DNA of 64,000 nucleotides from DASRDB01 sp035652815 (GTDB taxonomy: Bacteria; Chloroflexota; Ktedonobacteria; Ktedonobacterales; Ktedonobacteraceae), in assembly GCA_035652815.1 (NCBI GenBank), contig DASRDB010000003.1, forward strand, positions 1 to 64,000. Direction: 5' to 3'. A model generated the notes under the pieces. That model saw only the letters and a list, made by a program, of their open reading frames with translations, ran no database searches and was not told the DNA's origin. The stretch's first letter is position 1. Each line of letters opens with the position of its first letter. Positions 25,002 to 33,454 of this stretch are shown one piece after another. The translations under genes and the position numbers were made by a program.

Positions 25002-25296
25002 CTGGTAACCTCCCAGTTCGCGTTCATTACGGACCATCAGGGTACAAACAAAAGAGTAGGGGAAACTCGTATCTGGGTGGTCAACAACCCTGGCGAATCC
25101 ACGCGATACGGCATCTACAAGAACGCGCAACCTTGCCCAGGAGCGTCTCTGCTCCCCATCGACGCTGATTGTGGAAAACCCTCGCACCATCACCCGCCAC
25201 CAAACCATACAGTCGATGCATACACACTATAGCATATTTTTACATAAAATGCCAGATAATAAAGCGGCAAACTTGCTTTCTGGCTGAAAAAAGCCT

Positions 25297-25557
25297 TCAC
25301 GAGTCGGCATGCTGCTCCTGGCCCACCACATTCGACTCATCAACTGGAGCAAAACGAGAAGACAAACGATCTCCCACAATCCAACCCACTGCGGCTAAAC
25401 CAAGCGTAAAGCCAAGCCAGACTAGCGCATCAGTACTCATAGGCACATTCTGAACAGCCAGAATACCGGCGATAACAATACCGATTGACATTCCTAGCGT
25501 TATTCCAATCAGGCACCCTGGATGAGCCAGGTTGCGCCCGCGCAATTTCTTCATCAT
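25297..25557 (-). CDS. Small two-TM membrane protein, hypothetical
   Basis: An 86-residue protein with two predicted helices (CLIGITLGMSIGIVIAGILAV and ALVWLGFTLGLAAVGWIVG) joined by a short loop, a basic N-terminus (KKLRGR) and an acidic C-terminal tail. Both termini should be cytoplasmic. AAGGGT precedes the ATG. No family recognised. Confidence 0.6.
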   Translation of the reverse strand: MMKKLRGRNLAHPGCLIGITLGMSIGIVIAGILAVQNVPMSTDALVWLGFTLGLAAVGWIVGDRLSSRFAPVDESNVVGQEQHADS

Positions 25558-25753
25558 TGTGAAACGATACCCTTACCTGGAACTTGTTACAGTATATTCC
25601 GATATACATGCATCATAGCGTGACAGCAAATATCCGTCAAGGCAGATTATAAGCACTACGAAAGTGCCATATTCTGGACATCCAAGATGAAAGCTACTAT
25701 ACTGTTCATACAATTTCTGGATTTATTACTAGTTTGGAAGAGAGACCGAAGCA

Positions 25754-26314
25754 GTGCATAGCGGTAGAACGCTTCTCGTCATGCGTGGATATCCGGGTAC
25801 GGGTAAAAGTACCATTGCGCGATTACTCGCAGCATCACTACATGCGCCGCTCATTGATCGCGATGTTATTCGCCAGATGGCAGTCGATATTTTCGGGAAC
25901 GTTCCCCAGGTTGGATATTTTGCCTATGAACTGATGTTTGAAATGGCGCGGGAACAATTGCGCCTCGGCCTGAGCGTGGTTCTGGATTCTCCTCTCACCT
26001 ATCGCAAAACCTACGAGGCCTGCAAAGAAATCGCCAGAACCTTTGATACTCCCATGCTGGTCGTACACTGCCAATGCCCGCCAGAGGTGCAACGACGACG
26101 GCTTGAGGGCCGTAAAGGACAGGTCTCCCAATTTCAAATCACCTCCTGGGAGGAATGGGAGCAATGGAAACCACGCTTTGAGGAGTTCGAGGATAATGGC
26201 TGTATCATCGATACCTCCCACCCGATGGACGAGTCGCTTGCGAAGGTGATGCATCGCATTTATGAAATACACCATCCCCCTGTTCCTCAGACTACACAGG
26301 AAATTTCTGAGTAA
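25754..26314 (+). CDS. P-loop kinase (AAA_33 / zeta-toxin-like)
   Basis: A 186-residue nucleotide-binding protein. Walker A is GYPGTGKSTIARLLA, followed by a DRDVIRQMA strand-loop, VVLDSPLTYR (Walker B-like) and a lid region ERRR-type (EVQRRRLEGRKGQ). This arrangement is that of small-molecule kinases of the AAA_33/shikimate-kinase-like group, often phosphorylating sugars, nucleosides or tRNA substrates. The substrate is unknown. The start is GTG 25754 behind GGAAGAGAG. It stands alone between intergenic gaps. Confidence 0.8.
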   Translation: MHSGRTLLVMRGYPGTGKSTIARLLAASLHAPLIDRDVIRQMAVDIFGNVPQVGYFAYELMFEMAREQLRLGLSVVLDSPLTYRKTYEACKEIARTFDTPMLVVHCQCPPEVQRRRLEGRKGQVSQFQITSWEEWEQWKPRFEEFEDNGCIIDTSHPMDESLAKVMHRIYEIHHPPVPQTTQEISE

Positions 26315-26483
26315 GTCGGCTTCTTTCCTGCCGCCATATCCCCCAAAAGTACATTTCGATGCATCTTTTTAGCCACTCATCTATAATAATGATGTTGCTA
26401 CCACAACTGCTCAATTCAGTCCGGTAGCGACGCTATTACACAATATGCATTACTCAACACATGTGGAAAGGATGTATGTAAAC

Positions 26484-26642
26484 ATGGCAACAACTCTGGC
26501 AGAAAAGAAAGTCGAAATCGTGAATGACGTCGAGGAGGCCACCAAAGGCAGCCGCAAGTGGTGGCTCATCGTCCCGGTCGCGGTGCTGGCCGTTGCCGGT
26601 GGCGCTTTCCTGGTGGTTCGCCGCTTCATCAGCTCTAACTAG
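26484..26642 (+). CDS. Small single-TM protein
   Basis: A 52-residue protein. It has a charged N-terminal half (MATTLAEKKVEIVNDVEEATKGSRK), one helix (WWLIVPVAVLAVAGGAFLVV) and the tail RRFISSN. It should be inserted with a short C-terminus. AAAGG lies 12 nt upstream; ATG 26472 in the same frame is an alternative. A strong terminator follows, supporting a real transcription unit. No family recognised. Confidence 0.6.
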   Translation: MATTLAEKKVEIVNDVEEATKGSRKWWLIVPVAVLAVAGGAFLVVRRFISSN

Positions 26643-26664
26643 CACTTTCTCTTATTTCGGGAGC

Positions 26665-26708
26665 GATATCCTGCCCATATTTTGAATACGGGCAGGATAT
26701 CTTTCTTT
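26665..26708 (+). terminator. Terminator between convergent small genes
   Basis: Perfect 12-bp stem GATATCCTGCCC / GGGCAGGATATC, 13-nt loop, then TTTCTTT. It closes the small-TM gene and overlaps the stop of the convergent gene at 26707. Confidence 0.85.
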
Positions 26709-26880
26709 ATTCCTCGACCTCATATCGCAGCACTTGATCGCCATTGTATGCAAGATAATTAGTATGAGCAGGATCGGTGACGGTTCTATATATGCGCTCC
26801 TCGCCTTCTTCTGCGTCCATAAGCAAGGCAATTAGCGCTTCAGTTTCACTAGAGGTGGCAGTATGTAATTGTACAGGCAT
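26707..26880 (-). CDS. Small hypothetical protein
   Basis: A 57-residue acidic protein (MPVQLHTATSSETEALIA... YNGDQVLRYEVEE). GGGAG lies seven bases before ATG 26880; the frame is open to 26928 but without a better start. It has no membrane segment or recognised domain. The good ribosome site and adjacent terminator support it, but the assignment is modest. Confidence 0.5.
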   Translation of the reverse strand: MPVQLHTATSSETEALIALLMDAEEGEERIYRTVTDPAHTNYLAYNGDQVLRYEVEE

Positions 26881-26984
26881 ACATATGCTCCCATTATTCA
26901 GCCACGATTCAGGCTGGCACCCTATCATAAACAGATGTAAAAAGCTGCACGCTATATGATATCATGAGCAGAGAGAGGCGCAGC

Positions 26985-27671
26985 ATGAGTACGCATATTT
27001 TGATCGTCGATGATGATACCCGGCTGACCAGTGCATTAAGGCGCACGCTCTACTACGAGGGATACGAGGTTTCTATCGCGGAAAACGGGGAGCGTGCCCT
27101 TGCTTTGATACGCATCAGAATCCCAGACCTCGTCATTCTCGACGTGATGCTGCCGGGCATCGATGGATTGGAAGTGTGCCGCCGCATCCGCGCTGCTGAT
27201 GACGGCATCGCCATCTTGATGCTCACAGCGCGTGATGCGGTGGCAGACCGCGTAATTGGCCTGGAAATCGGTGCGGATGACTACCTGGTTAAGCCTTTTG
27301 CACTTGAAGAATTACTGGCCCGCATCAAGGCTCTGCTGCGGCGACGTACAACGCCCGATATTCCGCGAGAAATCCTGAGCTTCGAGGATTTAGAACTGGA
27401 TACCGCCACCCGCCAGGCCCGGCGCGGCCAACGCATCATCGAATTGAGTACTACTGAATACGAACTACTCGCGCTCTTCCTGCGCAACCCTCGCATCGTA
27501 CTGACCCGCTCGCTCTTGATGGAGCGCATCTGGGGCAATGATTTCGAGGGCGGAGAAAACGTCCTCGAAGTCTATATCGGACACCTGCGGAACAAGCTTG
27601 AGCAAGGCGGGGAAAAGCGGCTCATTCAAACCATTCGCGGGACCGGTTATGTCCTTCGTACCGCCAGTTAG
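26985..27671 (+). CDS. OmpR-family response regulator
   Basis: A 228-residue two-component regulator. The receiver domain (1-118) has the acidic pair IVDDD, phospho-acceptor Asp in VILDVMLPGIDGLE, MLTAR Thr and the DYLVKPF lysine. The C-terminal OmpR/PhoB winged helix (about 130-225) shows LSTTEYELLALFLRNP and a recognition helix ending RGTGYVLRT. ATG 26985 is chosen because GAGAGG precedes it; ATG 26964 has no ribosome site. The partner kinase begins 16 nt after the stop. Confidence 0.93.
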   Translation: MSTHILIVDDDTRLTSALRRTLYYEGYEVSIAENGERALALIRIRIPDLVILDVMLPGIDGLEVCRRIRAADDGIAILMLTARDAVADRVIGLEIGADDYLVKPFALEELLARIKALLRRRTTPDIPREILSFEDLELDTATRQARRGQRIIELSTTEYELLALFLRNPRIVLTRSLLMERIWGNDFEGGENVLEVYIGHLRNKLEQGGEKRLIQTIRGTGYVLRTAS

Positions 27672-27686
27672 CCGGGAGCAGACCAT

Positions 27687-29192
27687 ATGTATTTTCCGTT
27701 ACAACTTCGCCTTACGCTTTTTTACGCGCTCCTACTCGGCATCGCGCTCCTGATTTTCGGCGGTATCGTCTTTACGCAGGCAGAGCAGCGCGCTTACAGT
27801 GACCTGGATAACACGCTGCGCAGCAGAGCAGCCAGTGTAGAACTGGGAAAAGATATGCTCGCGATGCAGCATCAGCCTCCCATTATTCTCCCCAGCATCA
27901 GCGGCTCAGGCACCGGGGGAGTCGCCATCGAGGTGCTGGATAACCAGTTACATTTGCTCGCGACCTCCACAAGTCCCGGCATATCCCAACTTGGAACGGG
28001 TGTAGCCGATCTTGGAAACAGCCCCGTACCCTGGGATAGGCAGGCTGCACAGTGGGTTTTAGCTCATCCGACTAGCGATAGCGGCGAACCGGGCGACATG
28101 TTCAGTACTGTTTTTTATGAGGGCCAGCACATTCGTGTTTACACAGTAGTTAATAACCAGTATGGCCTCAATCACATTATCCAGACTGCGCGCTCCGAGC
28201 AAGATATTGAACAATCGCTTGCTAACCTGCGCACACTTCTATGGAGCGGTGGGGGACTGGTAATGGTGTTTGCCCTGCTTGGTGGCTGGTTCCTGACGCG
28301 AAGCCTGCTCATCTCCGTCCGGCGAATCACGACAACGGCTCAGCGCATCAGCGATTCTCACGATTTCAGTCAACGTGTTCCCGAACAAGCATCCGGTGGA
28401 CGGGACGAACTGACTCGCCTTGCCGCTACTTTTAATCTCATGCTGGCAAACCTCGAAGAAGCCTACCAACGCCAGCAGCGCTTCGTGGCCGATGCTTCTC
28501 ATGAACTGCGCGCCCCTATCAGCTCCATTCGCTGCAATCTCGATCTGCTCGCCAAAACACCCGGCATCGCACCTGAAGACGCGGAAGCCGCCTTGAACGA
28601 TGCGCGAGCAGAAGCAGAGCGAATGGGCAGAATGGTCAATGATCTGCTCACCCTGGCACATTCAGATAATCAGCAGCTTGAATCAAGAGCTTATGGCTAT
28701 AGGAAGTCCATTTATACAAAGAAAGTAGACCTGGACAGTCTCTTGCTTGAGGTCTACCGGCAATATCGACCATCAGACAACCAGGATACGACCAGAGGAC
28801 CACGTATTATTCTCCAGGATATTGCGCCCGCTCAGGTATATGGGGATGCCGACCGGCTCAAGCAAATACTGGTAGCGTTGTTGGACAATGCAGTCAAATA
28901 CACGCCATATGAGGGTACCGTCTCACTTTCCCTACAGACTGAGCCAGAAAGTGCGCTGCTGCAAGTCAGTGATACAGGAATCGGCATTGTCCCGGAAGAC
29001 CAGCCGCATATCTTTGAACGCTTCTATCGCGCCGATCGTGCCCGTTCAAGGGATCGCGGCGGAAGCGGCCTGGGATTGGCAATCGTCAAGAGCATCGTAG
29101 AGGAGCATGGAGGAACCATTTCGTTGGAGAGCGTGCCAGGAAAAGGGAGTACGTTTATCGTTCGACTCCCTCTTCCTGAGCAAACCCGGTAG
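27687..29192 (+). CDS. Sensor histidine kinase (HAMP-HisKA-HATPase)
   Basis: A 501-residue membrane kinase. TM1 (LTLFYALLLGIALLIFGGIVF) and TM2 (about 178-200) flank an external sensor domain of about 145 residues. A HAMP domain (SVRRITTTAQRISDSHDFSQRV) follows. The H-box is FVADASHELRAPISSIR, the N-box VALLDNAVKYTP, G1 DTGIGIVPEDQPHIFERFYR and G2 GGSGLGLAIVKSIVEEHGG. It phosphorylates the adjacent OmpR-type regulator in response to an unknown extracellular signal. Confidence 0.93.
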   Translation: MYFPLQLRLTLFYALLLGIALLIFGGIVFTQAEQRAYSDLDNTLRSRAASVELGKDMLAMQHQPPIILPSISGSGTGGVAIEVLDNQLHLLATSTSPGISQLGTGVADLGNSPVPWDRQAAQWVLAHPTSDSGEPGDMFSTVFYEGQHIRVYTVVNNQYGLNHIIQTARSEQDIEQSLANLRTLLWSGGGLVMVFALLGGWFLTRSLLISVRRITTTAQRISDSHDFSQRVPEQASGGRDELTRLAATFNLMLANLEEAYQRQQRFVADASHELRAPISSIRCNLDLLAKTPGIAPEDAEAALNDARAEAERMGRMVNDLLTLAHSDNQQLESRAYGYRKSIYTKKVDLDSLLLEVYRQYRPSDNQDTTRGPRIILQDIAPAQVYGDADRLKQILVALLDNAVKYTPYEGTVSLSLQTEPESALLQVSDTGIGIVPEDQPHIFERFYRADRARSRDRGGSGLGLAIVKSIVEEHGGTISLESVPGKGSTFIVRLPLPEQTR

Positions 29193-29248
29193 ACAAGCAT
29201 ATCAGGCTTGCGAGCTACAAGGGAAGAGAGAAGGAGATCAGGAGTGGA

Positions 29249-30568
29249 TTAATGTTCCTCTCCTTCAAAGGGCGAGAGATACTCTCGCTCCGCCTCCCAC
29301 ATTTCATCGAAAAGGGCGCTGATTTCAGCAGGTGAGCAGATAGCCGCGCTTAATGGATCGAGCAGCAAAGCATAGCGAGCGGCTTCCTTATTGCGAGTGA
29401 GGAGGGCCTGGCACATGAGCGTGTGAATGGCCATGTGGCTGCGATTCAGGGCGGCAAGTTGTTCTGGCAGTGGGCCAAAGTGACAGGGCTGCACACCGTT
29501 CTTGTCAACAAGGCACGCAACTTCTACACAGCCATCAGGCAGGTTATCGATCAGACCAATGTTGCGTACATTGCCGTAGATTACCGTGGGGCGGCGCATA
29601 GCTATGGCTTCGATGATGAAAGAGCCGTACTCGTAGCTGCGCGCAAAGGACAGTTGGCGGGTGCCGTCGAGCATCTCGCGGATAGAGCGATCGTTCTGCT
29701 CGCGCCAGGTTGGCCAGTTATTGGCGTAGAAGCCGGTCTCGCCCAGGTAGCCTGCCCGGCAGTAGCGCTCGATCAGTTCGGGCCGTTTGCGGAAGTAGGG
29801 AACATATTCAGAGAAGTGGCCGCTGCTCTCAGTGACAAAAGCGCCGAAGTAGCGCATGATCTCGAAGCGGACGGGGTCGCGTTCATAGACCTCTGGCAGC
29901 AGGCTCCGTTCGCGCAGGCGGGGATACATATCCTGCCCCTGGTAGCGCAATTCAGTAAACCAGGCGTTGTGGTTGATGCCCGCACAACGCCATTGCAAGT
30001 CTTCGTAAGGAACATCGAGATAGTGGGCCAACTGTCTTGAGGTTCCCTGCACGCTGTGGCACAGGCCAACGGTGCGCATGGTTGTGCCAGTCAGCGCGGC
30101 CAGAGTGAGGATCGACATCGGATTGGTGTAGTTCAATACCCAGGCTTGCGGGCAAAGTTCCTCAGCGTCGTGCAGGATATCAAGCCAGATAGGACCGGTA
30201 CGCAGGGCTTTGAAAATGCCGCCGGGACCAATCGTATCGCCGATACATTGATTAATGCCGTACTTCATCGGGATATCGAAGTCGTTGCGCACGTTGGCAA
30301 GCCCGGCGACCTCGATGGTGTTGATGATGAAATCGCTGCCTGCCAGCAGATCGCGCCGCCTGGTGGAAGCGCGCACGCTCCAGCGCTTCCCACTATGCGC
30401 AACGAGTCGTTCGGCGAGTTGATGCGCCAATTCTAAACGGCTCTCATCGATATCCACCAGCGCGAAGCAGCCTTCGTCCAGCCCCTCAATCTGCAAAATG
30501 TCCGTCATCAGTTGACGGGCGAACATGGCGCTTCCGGCCCCTAAAATGGTAATGTATGGCATAGTCAA
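29249..30568 (-). CDS. GH4 glycosidase, alpha-galactosidase/alpha-glucosidase type
   Basis: A 439-residue NAD- and metal-dependent family GH4 hydrolase. The Rossmann start is ITILGAGSAMFARQLMTDIL, with DIDESRL for NAD ribose binding. The metal-site motifs are VGLCHSVQGTSRQL (Cys-His) and GINHNAWFTELRY (His). CHS rather than CN(V/I)P in this loop is associated with non-phosphorylated alpha-glycosides such as melibiose. GH4 enzymes act by oxidation-elimination-addition. It overlaps the lacI stop region by 4 nt (the LacI gene lies upstream on the same strand), forming a regulated operon beside the sugar importer. Confidence 0.9.
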   Translation of the reverse strand: MTMPYITILGAGSAMFARQLMTDILQIEGLDEGCFALVDIDESRLELAHQLAERLVAHSGKRWSVRASTRRRDLLAGSDFIINTIEVAGLANVRNDFDIPMKYGINQCIGDTIGPGGIFKALRTGPIWLDILHDAEELCPQAWVLNYTNPMSILTLAALTGTTMRTVGLCHSVQGTSRQLAHYLDVPYEDLQWRCAGINHNAWFTELRYQGQDMYPRLRERSLLPEVYERDPVRFEIMRYFGAFVTESSGHFSEYVPYFRKRPELIERYCRAGYLGETGFYANNWPTWREQNDRSIREMLDGTRQLSFARSYEYGSFIIEAIAMRRPTVIYGNVRNIGLIDNLPDGCVEVACLVDKNGVQPCHFGPLPEQLAALNRSHMAIHTLMCQALLTRNKEAARYALLLDPLSAAICSPAEISALFDEMWEAEREYLSPFEGEEH

Positions 30569-31602
30569 TTTACGTCCCTGGGAACAGGCCCCGTCGATTT
30601 GCGAACAATAAGCTGAGTTGGCAGAATGAGGGGAGAGGTTTCCCCTGTCCCTTCAATCATAGTAACGAGGTGCTGCAAGGCTCCACGTCCCATGGCAACG
30701 CGGTCCTGACGCACAGTCGTAAGTGGTGGAATGGTGTACTGGCTGAATTCGTGATCGTCAAAGCCGATCAGGGAGACATCGTCTGGAACACGGAGGCCTT
30801 GCTCGGTGAGCGCGCGCAGAATGCCGATTGCCATGAAATCGCTGCCAGCAACAATGGCAGTAAAATCGGTGCGTTCAGCTAATAGTGCTTTGGCAGCTTC
30901 ATAAGCCTCATTAATATTCCAGCCTGATTGCCTCACCAGTCCAGCATCTGGCGCGATCCCCGCCTGTCCGAGCGCCTGTTGATATCCCATCAGGCGCTCC
31001 AGACCAGCGAGAGCGGTCGTGAATCCTGTCAACAAGGCAATGCGCCTATGGCCCAGAGCGAGCAAGTGTTCTGCTGCCTGGCGAGCGCCATCCACGTTAT
31101 CCGATTTGACATAGGTAGCATGATCCCCCTGACCCAATCTATCGACGAACACGGTGGGAATAGAAGAATGAATCAGAGCCTGAACCTGCGCTTCTGTTGC
31201 ATGGAATATGATGCACCCGGCGACCCGTCGTGTCTGTAGACTGCGCACGAAGCTCTCTGGAGATTTGCCATGTGGGTGAGAGGGTAAAAGCAAATCATAC
31301 CCCGATGCAATAGCCTCGTACTCAATGTTTTCTACGACACTCAAGTAAAAATATTGCCCCGTTCGCCCGAGGTGCGCAAGGGGCGGTTCGTGGTCTTCAG
31401 GAAAGAGGCTCACGGCAATTGTTCGAGATCGCTGCCGCACCAGGCTCTGGGCAACCACGTCCGGTTCATACCCCAGCGCGGCAATAGCGGCATGAACACG
31501 AGCTTTCGCTTCATCGCTTACTCGTGCTGAACCATTGAGGGCGCGTGAAACCGTTGCGCGGGAGACACCAGCTAAACGGGCAACTTCTTCACTGGTGGCC
31601 AT
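30565..31602 (-). CDS. LacI-family transcriptional repressor
   Basis: A 345-residue regulator. Residues 1-50 are the HTH and hinge (SEEVARLAGVSRATVSRALNGSARVSDEAK, ALGYEPDVVAQSLV). Residues 60-340 form the periplasmic-binding-like effector domain, with FVDRLGQGDHATYVKSDNVDGARQA and DVSLIGFDDHEFSQYTIPPLTTVRQD. ATG 31602 follows AGAGAGGT by six bases; the longer frame from 31629 would include this site. It should bind the three operators at 31624-31817 and respond to a sugar, probably an alpha-galactoside (inference from the GH4 neighbour). Confidence 0.92.
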   Translation of the reverse strand: MATSEEVARLAGVSRATVSRALNGSARVSDEAKARVHAAIAALGYEPDVVAQSLVRQRSRTIAVSLFPEDHEPPLAHLGRTGQYFYLSVVENIEYEAIASGYDLLLPSHPHGKSPESFVRSLQTRRVAGCIIFHATEAQVQALIHSSIPTVFVDRLGQGDHATYVKSDNVDGARQAAEHLLALGHRRIALLTGFTTALAGLERLMGYQQALGQAGIAPDAGLVRQSGWNINEAYEAAKALLAERTDFTAIVAGSDFMAIGILRALTEQGLRVPDDVSLIGFDDHEFSQYTIPPLTTVRQDRVAMGRGALQHLVTMIEGTGETSPLILPTQLIVRKSTGPVPRDVN

Positions 31603-31623
31603 GCAAAACCTCTCTCTACATAT

Positions 31624-31639
31624 ATGCAAACGTGTTCAT
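31624..31639. promoter_or_regulatory. LacI-type operator O1 (lacI proximal)
   Basis: ATGCAAACGTGTTCAT matches the best site (31802) at 14 of 16 positions. It lies at about +6 to +21 of the predicted lacI transcript, so it should give autorepression. Confidence 0.7.
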
Positions 31640-31651
31640 AATTCTGCCTCT

Positions 31652-31681
31652 AGTATGGCACTATAAAAAGTATTTTGTCAA
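31652..31681 (-). promoter_or_regulatory. lacI-melA promoter
   Basis: Minus strand: TTGACA (31681-31676), 18-nt spacer, CATACT (31657-31652). Transcription would start near 31645 and run into lacI and the GH4 gene. Confidence 0.65.
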
Positions 31682-31737
31682 GTGTATAACTCAATAGTTA
31701 TTGTTGCGGAACGGCCTTCCTACTCCTTTTCAGATGA

Positions 31738-31753
31738 ATGTTCGCGTGTTCAC
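31738..31753. promoter_or_regulatory. LacI-type operator O2 (middle)
   Basis: ATGTTCGCGTGTTCAC matches the 31802 site at 13 of 16 positions. It sits just upstream of the importer -35 box and 64 bp, about six helical turns, from the downstream site, a spacing compatible with DNA looping. Confidence 0.55.
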
Positions 31754-31761
31754 CTCCACCC

Positions 31762-31790
31762 TTGACAATGAGCAGAGGATATGGTACTAT
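31762..31790 (+). promoter_or_regulatory. Promoter of the sugar importer operon
   Basis: Consensus TTGACA (31762-31767), 17-nt spacer and TACTAT (31785-31790) with an extended-10 TG (31782-31783). Start near 31797. This is the strongest promoter seen in the window. Confidence 0.8.
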
Positions 31791-31801
31791 TCCTCTCATT
31801 A

Positions 31802-31817
31802 ATGTACACGTGTTCAT
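31802..31817. promoter_or_regulatory. LacI-type operator O3 (importer proximal)
   Basis: ATGTACACGTGTTCAT is a near-perfect palindrome centred on ACACGTGT. At about +5 to +20 of the importer transcript it is placed to block RNA polymerase. Confidence 0.75.
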
Positions 31818-32001
31818 GATAGATTTGACTCGGATGGTGCCAGTACGAAAAAAGTCTTGAACAGAGGCACAGGTCAAATCTTCCCCTCAGTTCTATTTGA
31901 AAGGGGTGGTACTGGCTAGAAATAGCTCTTGATGGTCGACAATTGGTGAAAATGCGTCTCTTGTCCATCGTGGGACATGTCTCCGAAGGAGTTTAGACAC
32001 C

Positions 32002-33333
32002 ATGCAGTATTTTTCTCGACCCGGTACCCTTCTTGCAAGGGTGATGAGTGTGTGTTTTGCCCTGATGATGGTGGGCGTCATGGCCGCCTGTGGGGGTTCT
32101 AATTCAACTGGCTCACCCTCCAGCTCGAGCGGCCCTGTGAACCTGACCTTCTGGTCCTGGGTGCCTAACATTCAAACGTCCATTGACCTTTTCAATTCGA
32201 CCCACCCCGGTATTCACGTTACATTGAACTCGGTGACGGCAGGTAATAACGGCACCTACGCCAAGATGTTCACCGCCATCAAGGCCAACAACGCTCCTGA
32301 CCTGGGGCAGATCGAATATCAATTCTTGCCCACCTTTGAGGCCACTGGCGGCCTGCTCGACATGTCGCCGTACCTGGATAGCTCGGTAAAGAGTAAGTTC
32401 GTAGGCTGGACCTGGAACCAGTCGACGCTGGGAAACTCGGTTTACGCTATCCCCCAGGATACCGGCCCCATGGCCATGTTCTATCGCGCTGACATCTTCA
32501 AGAAGTATAACATCTCCCCACCCACTACCTGGGCTGAGTACGCTGATGATGCCGCCAAATTGCACGCGGCGAATCCGAATTACTACATCACCGACTTTCC
32601 GCCCAAAGATGCTGGCTGGTTTATTGGCTTGATCTGGCAGGCCGGTGGCCGCTGGTTCCGTATCAACGGCAATTCCTGGAAGGTTGCCATCAACGACACA
32701 AATTCGAAGATGGTCACCAATTTCTGGCAGGGCCTGCTCGACAAAAAACTGGTGAAGACCGATCCCGACTTTTCAGCCGCCTGGAATAATGATCTCGCCA
32801 ATGGCGGTGCGCTGACCTGGATCACGGCTGTCTGGGGCGCGAACACTATCAAGTCGGGTGCGCCCAGCACGTCTGGTGACTGGCGGGTAGCTCCTATGCC
32901 GCAGTGGTCGGCGGGTCAGAACGTAGCCGGAAACTGGGGCGGTTCCACCACAGTCGTCTTCAAGGATACTAAACATCCAAAAGAGGCAACAGAGTTCGCT
33001 GAGTGGTTGAACACCAATTCGGACAGCGTGAATAAGATGGTGACTGGCGCAAGCCTATATCCTGCGCTGACCTCGGCTTTAAGTTCTCCAGCGGTGAATA
33101 GCCCGCAGCCGTACTATGGCAATCAGGTTGTCAACCAGGTGTTCCAGCAAGCTTCCAGCCAGGTGGATATCAACTTCCAGTGGGGGCCAACGATGGATCA
33201 GGTCTTCACCGACATTGGTGACGATTTCACCAACGTTGTGAATGGTCAGGGAACATTGAGCAGTGCGCTCGACATGCTACAGAGCAGCACTGTGGCGAAT
33301 ATGCAGAAGCAGGGATTCTCTGTTTCACCTTAG
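32002..33333 (+). CDS. Sugar ABC importer, solute-binding lipoprotein
   Basis: A 443-residue family 1 extracellular binding protein. The signal peptide ends in a lipobox (MMVGVMAACGG), so Cys30 or so should be lipidated and the protein tethered outside. A Ser/Gly linker leads into VNLTFWSWVPNIQTSIDLFN, the family's first strand; YAIPQDTGPMAMFYRADIFKKYNI and AGNWGGSTTVVFKDTKHPKEA are further family landmarks. Binds an oligosaccharide or alpha-galactoside, judging by the LacI and GH4 neighbours. First gene of the importer operon; a stem-loop separates it from the permeases. Confidence 0.92.
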   Translation: MQYFSRPGTLLARVMSVCFALMMVGVMAACGGSNSTGSPSSSSGPVNLTFWSWVPNIQTSIDLFNSTHPGIHVTLNSVTAGNNGTYAKMFTAIKANNAPDLGQIEYQFLPTFEATGGLLDMSPYLDSSVKSKFVGWTWNQSTLGNSVYAIPQDTGPMAMFYRADIFKKYNISPPTTWAEYADDAAKLHAANPNYYITDFPPKDAGWFIGLIWQAGGRWFRINGNSWKVAINDTNSKMVTNFWQGLLDKKLVKTDPDFSAAWNNDLANGGALTWITAVWGANTIKSGAPSTSGDWRVAPMPQWSAGQNVAGNWGGSTTVVFKDTKHPKEATEFAEWLNTNSDSVNKMVTGASLYPALTSALSSPAVNSPQPYYGNQVVNQVFQQASSQVDINFQWGPTMDQVFTDIGDDFTNVVNGQGTLSSALDMLQSSTVANMQKQGFSVSP

Positions 33334-33351
33334 CACGCGGCTCTGATGCAG

Positions 33352-33409
33352 GGGCAACAGGTTGGCTTCTTCTCTCGTTGGTACAGAGAGATGCTGATCT
33401 TGTTGCCTC
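33352..33409 (+). promoter_or_regulatory. Intercistronic stem-loop after binding-protein gene
   Basis: GGGGCAACA / TGTTGCCTC form a 9-bp outer stem (one wobble), with TCTCT / AGAGA inside. There is no T-run. Such hairpins often raise the level of binding-protein mRNA relative to permease mRNA. Confidence 0.5.
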
Positions 33410-33454
33410 ATGCCAGACGGTGTTTCACAGCGATGTGAAGAAAGGAATGTTCTC

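Larger units (their letters stand above)
31603..32001. other. Divergent control region of the sugar locus
   Basis: 399 gene-free bases between lacI and the binding-protein gene. It holds two outward promoters with consensus TTGACA boxes, three copies of a 16-bp LacI-type operator, and an importer leader of about 205 nt. Nothing else is evident in the leader apart from GAAGGAG just before ATG 32002. Confidence 0.8.
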
